This document shows positions 7,164 through 12,645 of a stretch of 24,481 nucleotides of DNA, piece after piece. Source of the stretch: an uncultured Desulfurellaceae bacterium (GTDB lineage Bacteria > Campylobacterota_A > Desulfurellia > Desulfurellales > Hippeaceae). The position numbers and the translations under genes are program-made. The notes under the pieces are model-generated. The model was not told the DNA's origin and did no database searches. It saw nothing but the letters and a program-made list of their open reading frames with translations. The first letter of the stretch is position 1. The number at the start of each line of letters is the position of its first letter. The stretch covers positions 1 to 24,481 of the forward strand of contig CAJXLZ010000002.1 in the NCBI GenBank assembly GCA_913056505.1, in the 5' to 3' direction.

Positions 7164-8708
7164 TTATAGCGGGATATTCCCATGTTTCTTTGGAGGATTG
7201 GATTCCCTCTTATTCCTTGTTAACTCCAACGCTTGAATTAATTTCAATCTTGTATCTGCAGGATCAATAATCTCATCTATATAGCCAAGACTTGCGGTAA
7301 CATAAGGATTAGCAAATTTATCTCTATACATTTTTACCAACTCAGCCTTTTTTTCTACAGGGTTTTCGGCTTCTGCTATCTCTCTTCTGAACAGTATATT
7401 AACTGCACCATCCGGTCCCATAACAGCAATTTCAGATATTGGATATGCATAATTTACATCTGCCCTGAAATGCTTTGAGCCCAAAACATCGTATGCTCCG
7501 CCATAAGCCTTTCTTGTAATAAGCGTAATTTTTGGCACTGTAGCCTCAGCAAATGCATAAAGCAGCTTTGCACCATGTACGATAACGCCACCATGCTCCT
7601 GAGCAACACCCGGCATATATCCCGGCTGATCTTCAAATGTAATAATAGGAATATTAAATGCATCACAAAATCTAACAAAACGTGCACCCTTTATAGCCGC
7701 TTTGTAATCCAAAGCCCCTGCGAAAAATTGGGGCTGGTTTGCCACTATACCGACACTTCTTCCGCCCAGTCTTGCAAAACCTATTATTATATTCTTTGCA
7801 TAGCTTTCCTGTATTTCAAAAAAATAGTTATCATCTACAACTTTTCCTATAACATCTTTCATATTATACGGCTTATTCGGATCTGACGGTATGATACTAT
7901 ATATCGATTCTTCTCTTCTGTCTGCCGGATCTTCCGTTGGCTGATATGGAGGATCTTCCATATTATTTTGAGGTATAAACTGCATCAACTCTTTTACTAT
8001 CATTAATGCATCCTCGTCATTTTCCGCGGCAAAATGGGCAACCTGTGTTTTTGTTGTATGAACATCCGCACCCCCGAGTTCCTCTTTCGTTATCTTCTCG
8101 CCAGTAACAGCTTCAATAACATCCGGACCCGTAATAAACATAAAACTTGAATTTTTAACCATAATTGTAAAATCGGTTACTGCAGGAGAATAAACCGCTC
8201 CGCCTGCTGTTGGCCCCATAATCACAGAAATCTGAGGAACAACACCGGATGATAAAACATTTCTTAAGAATATGTCTGCATAACCGGCGAGAGATTCAAC
8301 ACCTTCTTGAATTCGCGCGCCGCCTGAATCGTTCAATCCTATAACAGGAGCTCCGGTTTTTGTTGCCAGATCCATAATTTTACATACTTTTTTTGCAAAT
8401 GCACCGGATAAAGATCCGCCGAAAACGGTAAAATCCTGACTGAATATATATACAAGCCTTCCGTTTATAGTTCCATAGCCGGTAACAACACCATCTCCAA
8501 GTATCTTATTTTTTTCCATACCAAAATCTTGGCATCTGTGCACAACAAACTTGTCAAATTCAACAAAGCTTCCCTCATCAAGAAGCAGGTTAATTCTTTC
8601 CCTTGCAGTTAATTTTCCCTGCGCATGCTGCTTCTCTATTCTTTTTTGTCCGCCGCCAAGTTCAGCTTCGGCTTCTAACTCCCTGAGCCTCTTTAGACTG
8701 TCTTGCAT
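7164..8708 (-). CDS. Acyl-CoA (propionyl-CoA type) carboxyltransferase beta subunit
   Basis: Transfers CO2 from carboxybiotin to an acyl-CoA, making methylmalonyl-CoA from propionyl-CoA (or malonyl-CoA from acetyl-CoA). The 514 residues contain both crotonase-fold halves. The N-terminal half has 'GKLTARERI', 'FTVFGGSLS' and the oxyanion loop 'GLNDSGGARIQEGVESL'; the C-terminal half has 'DQPGYMPGVAQEHGGVI' and 'KAYGGAYDVL'. It aligns in style with PccB/MmdA rather than AccA/AccD, and no zinc finger is seen. A GGGGG-rich ribosome site precedes the ATG, and the gene is first in a three-gene operon behind a strong promoter. Roles to consider are propionate or odd-chain oxidation, decarboxylation of methylmalonyl-CoA, or malonyl-CoA supply. 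Confidence 0.93.
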   Translation of the reverse strand: MQDSLKRLRELEAEAELGGGQKRIEKQHAQGKLTARERINLLLDEGSFVEFDKFVVHRCQDFGMEKNKILGDGVVTGYGTINGRLVYIFSQDFTVFGGSLSGAFAKKVCKIMDLATKTGAPVIGLNDSGGARIQEGVESLAGYADIFLRNVLSSGVVPQISVIMGPTAGGAVYSPAVTDFTIMVKNSSFMFITGPDVIEAVTGEKITKEELGGADVHTTKTQVAHFAAENDEDALMIVKELMQFIPQNNMEDPPYQPTEDPADRREESIYSIIPSDPNKPYNMKDVIGKVVDDNYFFEIQESYAKNIIIGFARLGGRSVGIVANQPQFFAGALDYKAAIKGARFVRFCDAFNIPIITFEDQPGYMPGVAQEHGGVIVHGAKLLYAFAEATVPKITLITRKAYGGAYDVLGSKHFRADVNYAYPISEIAVMGPDGAVNILFRREIAEAENPVEKKAELVKMYRDKFANPYVTASLGYIDEIIDPADTRLKLIQALELTRNKRESNPPKKHGNIPL

Positions 8709-8760
8709 GTCTACCCCCTATTAAAAAATTATAAATTAAATGTAATACATTAGTTAACAT

Positions 8761-8788
8761 ATTATACAATATTTAGCATATTTGTCAA
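8761..8788 (-). promoter_or_regulatory. Sigma-70-type promoter of the acyl-CoA carboxylase operon
   Basis: On the minus strand, perfect TTGACA (8783-8788) and perfect TATAAT (8761-8766) with a 16 bp spacer. It gives a leader of about 45 nt ending in a G-rich ribosome site before the ATG at 8708. It is one of the strongest promoters in the window. Confidence 0.78.
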
Positions 8789-8895
8789 ATATATTTTCTA
8801 TTATCTAATTTTGTATTTTTTATTATATATGAGATATATTATGCAATATCACTAAAACATTTTCTTTTGTCATTCCCGTGAAAATATTTTCCTTT

Positions 8896-8955
8896 GTCAT
8901 TCCCGCGTAGGCGGGAATCCAGAGTTTAGATTCCGCATCAAGTGCGGAATGACAG
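8896..8955. repeat. Double-hairpin repeat, copy A
   Basis: Sixty bases with both hairpins: TTCCCGC/GCGGGAA, then ATTCCGCA with loop TCAAG and TGCGGAAT. Confidence 0.85.
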
Positions 8956-9004
8956 AATGCTACGGGGTAACAATAGAGAAAATGTCATTCCCGCAATCTT
9001 CCTT

Positions 9005-9060
9005 GTCATTCCCGTGAAAACGGGAATCCAGAGTCTATATTCTGTGTCAAATAATGTCAT
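9005..9060. repeat. Double-hairpin repeat, degenerate copy B
   Basis: The first hairpin is intact (TTCCCGTGAAAACGGGAA). The second half has decayed to 'TTCTGTGTCAAATAATG' and no longer pairs. Confidence 0.7.
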
Positions 9061-9075
9061 CCCACCACTGCATCT

Positions 9076-9143
9076 GTCATTCCCGCGAAAGCTCAGAATC
9101 CATGATTTAGACTCCAGATTCCGTGTCAAGCACGGAATGACAG
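9076..9143. repeat. Double-hairpin repeat, copy C
   Basis: The left hairpin is damaged on its 3' arm (GCTCAGAATCC in place of GCGGGAATCC). The right hairpin is intact with stem ATTCCGTG/CACGGAAT and the same TCAAG loop as copy A. Confidence 0.8.
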
Positions 9144-9235
9144 AAATAGGACAGTGCGGAATGACAAGAGTGACGGAACAACAGTAAAGAAAGTGTCATT
9201 CCTATATTTTTTCTTGTCACCCAACGATTCTTCTT

Positions 9236-9309
9236 GTCATTCCCGCGAACGCGGGAATCCAGACTTGAGATTCCATGCTCCAGATTCCGTGTCAAGCACG
9301 GAATGACAA
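9236..9309. repeat. Double-hairpin repeat, copy D
   Basis: The first hairpin is a perfect 8 bp stem (TTCCCGCG 9240-9247, CGCGGGAA 9250-9257). A short extra ATTCC...CCAG piece is inserted before the second hairpin ATTCCGTG/CACGGAAT. Confidence 0.85.
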
Positions 9310-9381
9310 GAGGACAGTGCGGAATATCAATAAAGGGAATATCGCCCTGCACTTTTTTTTATCATACCAACGTTTTCACTT

Positions 9382-9448
9382 GTCATTCCCGCGTAAGCGG
9401 GAATCCAGACTTTAAACTTTGGATTCCGCATTAAATGCGGAATGACAG
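9382..9448. repeat. Double-hairpin repeat, copy E
   Basis: First hairpin TTCCCGC-GTAA-GCGGGAA. The second hairpin has perfect 10 bp arms (ATTCCGCATT 9423-9432, AATGCGGAAT 9434-9443) around a single base. Confidence 0.85.
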
Positions 9449-9549
9449 AATAAAAGCACGGAATGGCAGAAAGATCATTGTTGAAGGCAAAAATATCACA
9501 AAAACCGTTGCAGTAAGATAAATATTAATATATCTGATCGTTTATTAAA

Positions 9550-9876
9550 TCAATATGCAATTTTCGCTCCAGTTTTTGCTTCATACACATCCACACCTTT
9601 ATCGGCAAAATACATAAGCAGCAAATTTACTTCCGCTGAAGAATTTCCCAATCTTCCCGCATTGTGAACTAATAAAACATCCCCTTCTTCCATATTAGGC
9701 AAAACTTCCTTTGATAAGATTCTATTTTTCCAGCTTATATAACTGCTTACTTCTTCAACTACGTATTCAACATCACTAACATTAAATTTATTTTTTGCAT
9801 AACTATCTATAGTTGCTTTTTGCATAATTCGGTCACCTTCGGATTCTGCCTGAATATAACCTATAATTTTCCCCAT
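9550..9876 (-). CDS. Stand-alone resolvase N-terminal-like domain, catalytic residues replaced
   Basis: The 108 residues read as the catalytic fold of serine recombinases with no DNA-binding tail: 'IIGYIQAES' (first strand), 'EEVSSYISWKNR' (40-52), 'MEEGDVLLVHNAGRLGNSSAEV' (62-83) and 'FADKGVDV' (90-97). Compared with gamma-delta resolvase, the nucleophile serine position is E11 (a serine follows at 12), the first active-site arginine is Q9, R68 is kept as R75 and R71 is N78. Normal strand cutting is therefore unlikely. GGAGG sits 6 nt before the ATG, and the gene lies 18 bp after the small gene upstream, so they form one unit. It may be a regulator or structural relative rather than a recombinase, or an eroding gene, though its frame is intact. 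Confidence 0.7.
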   Translation of the reverse strand: MGKIIGYIQAESEGDRIMQKATIDSYAKNKFNVSDVEYVVEEVSSYISWKNRILSKEVLPNMEEGDVLLVHNAGRLGNSSAEVNLLLMYFADKGVDVYEAKTGAKIAY

Positions 9877-9894
9877 TATTAGCCTCCAATATAT

Positions 9895-10083
9895 TTATAT
9901 CAACCTAATTATATCTCTCTCGTCATTTATGATTATCTCGCATGCGCCGGGATTGTTCATATATTTTTTCTCAATTTTCTTCTTCGCCTCTTCTTTATCT
10001 TTTGCTCTCACCAAATTAGTTGTAGCTACTTTTCTTTCATCATTATATATAATCAATGCCAACACTTTGAAAGTTCTCAACAT
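9895..10083 (-). CDS. Small conserved-looking hypothetical protein, 62 residues
   Basis: I do not recognise this protein. It starts with a beta-like hydrophobic stretch 'FKVLALIIYN', a charged helix 'AKDKEEAKKKIEKKY' and a final 'ACEIIINDERDIIRLI', a plausible beta-alpha-beta fold. The frame opens at 10092, but AGGTGG lies only 0-1 nt from that ATG and 9 nt from the ATG at 10083, so the latter is preferred. A promoter (10120-10147) precedes it. It is first in a two-gene unit with the resolvase-like gene, and the base composition is like its neighbours. Confidence 0.6.
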   Translation of the reverse strand: MLRTFKVLALIIYNDERKVATTNLVRAKDKEEAKKKIEKKYMNNPGACEIIINDERDIIRLI

Positions 10084-10119
10084 AGACAACATCCACCTAA
10101 ATAATAATTAATTTTTAAT

Positions 10120-10147
10120 ATTATATAAATATTCGATTAAATTGCAA
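10120..10147 (-). promoter_or_regulatory. Promoter of the small protein / resolvase-like pair
   Basis: Minus-strand TTGCAA (10142-10147), 16 bp spacer, perfect TATAAT (10120-10125). Transcription would start near 10113, about 30 nt before the preferred ATG. Confidence 0.6.
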
Positions 10148-10155
10148 GATAATTT

Positions 10156-11019
10156 TCAGTAAGCCTCCTGTATAAAACCATTAGAAATGTGCAAATTATC
10201 AAGCATATCAAGAACAGTAGACCACTCTTTTTTGTTTAATCTTGATTTAATATCATTAAATTTTTCAGCTTTATAAGCAGGAAAATATTGGCTCATCAAT
10301 GATAAGCAAGCATTGGGAAAATTTGTATGTATCCACTTTAAAACATTTTTTGTGTTATCTATAGATTTGGGCAAAACAAGATGCCTGATAATTACACCCC
10401 TTTGGGCTATACCATCCCGATTAACAATCAAATCGCCTTTTGTTTTAAACATAGCAATAATGGCTTTTTTAGCAGTTTCAACATAATTTGAAACACCCGA
10501 AAATCTTTTAGCTAAATTATTGTCTGAATATTTCAAATCGGCAAGATAGATATCAACATAATCTTTTAGATAGTATATTATATCTTCTTTGTCATAAGAG
10601 CTCGTATTATACACTATTGGTATAGATAAACCTTTATCTTTCGCTATTTCTATAGCACTGCATATCAAATGAACGAAATGGGTCGGCGTAACAAGATTAA
10701 TGTTATGAGCTCCACGCTTTTGAAGTTTAATCATAATATCCGCAAGCTCTTCTGTAGAAATTGTTCTATATGCGCTTTTTAATTGGCTTATGGGATAATT
10801 TTGGCAATATACACATGATAAGTTACATCCTGCAAAAAATATAGCACCGCTTCCATTTTTTCCGCTTATCGGTGGTTCTTCACCGAAGTGCAGGTTATAA
10901 CTTGCTATTTCAAGTTTATTGCGGGTTTTGCACAAACCGTTATGTAAATTTCTATTAACTTTGCACTCTCTCGGGCAGAGAATACAGCTATCTTTTACAA
11001 GATTATCTAAATATTCCAT
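10156..11019 (-). CDS. Radical SAM protein, PflA/COG1313 type
   Basis: Cytoplasmic radical S-adenosylmethionine enzyme of the group related to pyruvate-formate-lyase activases but of unproven substrate. The SAM-binding iron-sulfur motif is C65-x3-C69-x2-C72 ('CNLSCVYCQN'). An N-terminal four-cysteine set (C12, C15, C19, C30; 'CILCPREC' then 'GLCK') probably holds a second cluster. Later family-like phrases are 'VTPTHF' and 'IRHLVLPKS'. The 287 residues are normal for the group. The frame reaches a TTG at 11028, but ATG 11019 is the simpler start. No ribosome site is seen, and the T-run of the upstream citrate synthase terminator ends about 10 nt before the ATG. Expression may depend on read-through. 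No glycyl radical enzyme is nearby. Confidence 0.85.
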   Translation of the reverse strand: MEYLDNLVKDSCILCPRECKVNRNLHNGLCKTRNKLEIASYNLHFGEEPPISGKNGSGAIFFAGCNLSCVYCQNYPISQLKSAYRTISTEELADIMIKLQKRGAHNINLVTPTHFVHLICSAIEIAKDKGLSIPIVYNTSSYDKEDIIYYLKDYVDIYLADLKYSDNNLAKRFSGVSNYVETAKKAIIAMFKTKGDLIVNRDGIAQRGVIIRHLVLPKSIDNTKNVLKWIHTNFPNACLSLMSQYFPAYKAEKFNDIKSRLNKKEWSTVLDMLDNLHISNGFIQEAY

Positions 11020-11027
11020 AAAACACA

Positions 11028-11063
11028 ATAAAAAAGGGAGGACTTATATAAGCCCTCCCTTTT
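11028..11063 (-). terminator. Intrinsic terminator of citrate synthase
   Basis: A perfect 10 bp stem (AAAAGGGAGG 11032-11041; CCTCCCTTTT 11054-11063) with a 12 nt loop. Read on the minus strand it is followed by a T-run. It lies 35 bp after the citrate synthase stop and just before the radical SAM gene. Confidence 0.85.
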
Positions 11064-11097
11064 AAAATTGCCAATTAGCAGCAAGGTTAAAATATAA

Positions 11098-12402
11098 TTA
11101 TTTAATACCTGCAATTTCCTCCAGCATATCTGTTGTAAGAGATTTCGGTCTTTCAATTGCCTGACCTACAGCTCTATCCCATATAATATTGCTAGTTACA
11201 CCGAATGCTCTACCGATACTAAACAGGCATGTATAGAAGTCATATTCCTGAACACCATAGTGCCACTGGATACAACCGGAGTGTGCATCAACATTAGGCC
11301 ATGGGTTCTTCGCTTTACCCGCCGCTTTCAAAATGTCCGGAACAACCTCAAATAATCCACTTACATACTTGAATGTCAAATCGTCAGGCATATGTTTCAA
11401 AGCAAATTCTCTCTGGGCCATATATCTTGGATCTGTTTGTCTCAAAACTGCGTGTCCATATCCAGGTATAACCTGACCTCTAGCCAACAAGTCCTTAGCG
11501 TATTTAGCTAACACTTCTCTTGTTGGTTCCTGATAATTCAAGTCCTTCATCATTCCCTGTATCCATTTCAATGTCTCCTGATTTGCCAAACCGTGCAATG
11601 GACCAGCCAAGCCATCTATCATAGCAGAAACTGCATAATAGATATCAGCCAATCCGCTTGCAACAAGGTGACCAGTATGGGCAGAAACATTCCCACTCTC
11701 ATGATCAGAATGCAATAGGAAGTATAACCTTGCTACATCATCGTAAGGCTCATCAATACCCATCATATGTGCAAAGTTTGAACCATAATCCAATTTCGGA
11801 TCTGGAGCAATAGGCGTATCATTTTTATATTTCATTCTGTAGATATAAGCACCGATAGTAGCCATCTTGGGCAAAAGATCCAGAACATCCTCATACATAG
11901 GCTCCCAGGCTGTCATCTTGTCTAATTTGCCTTCATCATAAGTCTTAAAGAATTTAGATTCTCTCTGCATAGCAACTACTGCCGCTGAAAACATAGACAT
12001 TGGGTGAGTATCCCTTGGTAATGATCTTAAAATATCAATTACATACTGAGGGAGTTCATATCTTTTTGAAAACTCTGCTTGTACATCGGCAACATCTTCT
12101 TCTGTTGGTATATCGCCGGTTAAGAGCAGATAGAACTGGCCTTCATCATAAGGTTCCTCTTTTCCTGCAGGTTTTGGCAACTTCTCCAAAACCTCTGGAA
12201 TCGTGTAGCCACGGAACCTGATTCCTTCCTGTGGATCAAGGTAAGAAATGTCTGTTACTAAACATTTTATGCCCCTCATTCCGCCATACATCTGTTTGAT
12301 AGTGACCTCATCTACCTTGGTGTCGCCATACTCTTTCAATAGTTTGACAACCCTTGGCCTAAACTCATCAATCTTCTTTGCCAATACATCCTTTAGAGCC
12401 AT
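11098..12402 (-). CDS. gltA: Citrate synthase, eukaryotic-like (Si) type
   Basis: Condenses acetyl-CoA and oxaloacetate to citrate in the TCA cycle. From ATG 12402 it is 434 residues. Active-site regions of the mitochondrial/Geobacter-like type are visible: 'LLHSDHESGNVSAHTGHLVAS' (first histidine region), 'GPLHGLANQE' (oxaloacetate-binding histidine), 'PGYGHAVLRQTDPR' and 'NVDAHSG' (catalytic aspartate). The N-terminus lacks the zinc-like region of E. coli GltA. The frame is open to 12486, but AAGGAGG lies 9 nt before 12402 and the N-terminus 'MALKDVLAKKIDEF' is natural, so the longer form is rejected. It is monocistronic by its terminator. Related enzymes in some anaerobes run in the citrate-cleaving direction, which sequence alone cannot show. 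Confidence 0.95.
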   Translation of the reverse strand: MALKDVLAKKIDEFRPRVVKLLKEYGDTKVDEVTIKQMYGGMRGIKCLVTDISYLDPQEGIRFRGYTIPEVLEKLPKPAGKEEPYDEGQFYLLLTGDIPTEEDVADVQAEFSKRYELPQYVIDILRSLPRDTHPMSMFSAAVVAMQRESKFFKTYDEGKLDKMTAWEPMYEDVLDLLPKMATIGAYIYRMKYKNDTPIAPDPKLDYGSNFAHMMGIDEPYDDVARLYFLLHSDHESGNVSAHTGHLVASGLADIYYAVSAMIDGLAGPLHGLANQETLKWIQGMMKDLNYQEPTREVLAKYAKDLLARGQVIPGYGHAVLRQTDPRYMAQREFALKHMPDDLTFKYVSGLFEVVPDILKAAGKAKNPWPNVDAHSGCIQWHYGVQEYDFYTCLFSIGRAFGVTSNIIWDRAVGQAIERPKSLTTDMLEEIAGIK

Positions 12403-12513
12403 AACAAAAACCCTCCTTAAAACAAAATTTAATACCCATTTATCACCAAAAGCCCTGCTGAAGAGCAAAACGCAGTTGATGAACAAAAATTAATCTCAAA
12501 AACAGCTGTCTAA

Positions 12514-12542
12514 TATTTATCACTTTTAAAGTGGCGTGTCAA
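12514..12542 (-). promoter_or_regulatory. Citrate synthase promoter with embedded palindrome
   Basis: Minus-strand perfect TTGACA (12537-12542), a 17 bp spacer and a weak TAAATA (12514-12519). The spacer contains the palindrome CACTTT-T-AAAGTG (12521-12533), placed where a bound protein would block or reshape polymerase contact. The leader would be about 105 nt. The weak -10 suggests activation or tight control. Confidence 0.5.
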
Positions 12543-12606
12543 ATATTTTTTAACCTATTCTTTATTTTTTATATAATCCAATTAACTTAAAGTTTATGCT
12601 TATGTA

Positions 12607-12635
12607 TTTACACTAAATCTTATATTTGATATATT
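12607..12635 (+). promoter_or_regulatory. Promoter of the lut-lys-pur operon
   Basis: TTTACA (12607-12612, five of six consensus bases), 17 bp spacer, TATATT (12630-12635, five of six). Transcription would begin near 12642, giving a leader of only about 4 nt to the ATG at 12646 or 13 nt to the one at 12655. Confidence 0.6.
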
Positions 12636-12645
12636 GATTTAGGGT

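Larger units (their letters stand above)
8869..9471. repeat. Cluster of dispersed double-hairpin repeats (gene-free region)
   Basis: Within the roughly 840 bp between two minus-strand transcription units lie five recognisable copies of a 57-75 bp element plus several half copies (8869-8884, 8983-8994, 9150-9167, 9455-9471). A full unit starts GTCATTCCCGCG, forms a first hairpin (TTCCCGC...GCGGGAA), continues TCCAGA, forms a second hairpin (ATTCCGCA...TGCGGAAT) and ends ATGACAG. The ends are themselves complementary (GTCATTCC/GGAATGAC), so the whole unit is an imperfect palindrome. This type of GTCATTCCCGCG repeat is widespread in bacterial genomes. No credible gene lies here; short open frames are translations of the repeats. 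Confidence 0.9.

Noticed and set aside
6199..7236. Plus-strand frames opposite biotin carboxylase and carboxyltransferase
   Set aside because: They are shadows of well-supported minus-strand enzymes with conserved motifs throughout, and they lack protein-like features of their own.
8938..9434. Several open frames of 63-81 codons on both strands
   Set aside because: They are translations of the repeat cluster, giving phrases like 'RVSGNPD' and 'CLTRNLE' that come from the hairpin elements. They have no ribosome sites and contain repeat-derived sequence only.
8869..9471. CRISPR array
   Set aside because: The repeats are palindromic units of varying length with irregular gaps and partial copies, with no constant repeat-spacer rhythm and no cas genes.
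12403..12486. Longer N-terminus of citrate synthase from 12486
   Set aside because: AAGGAGG precedes 12402. The extra 28 residues have no ribosome site and do not look like a family N-terminus.
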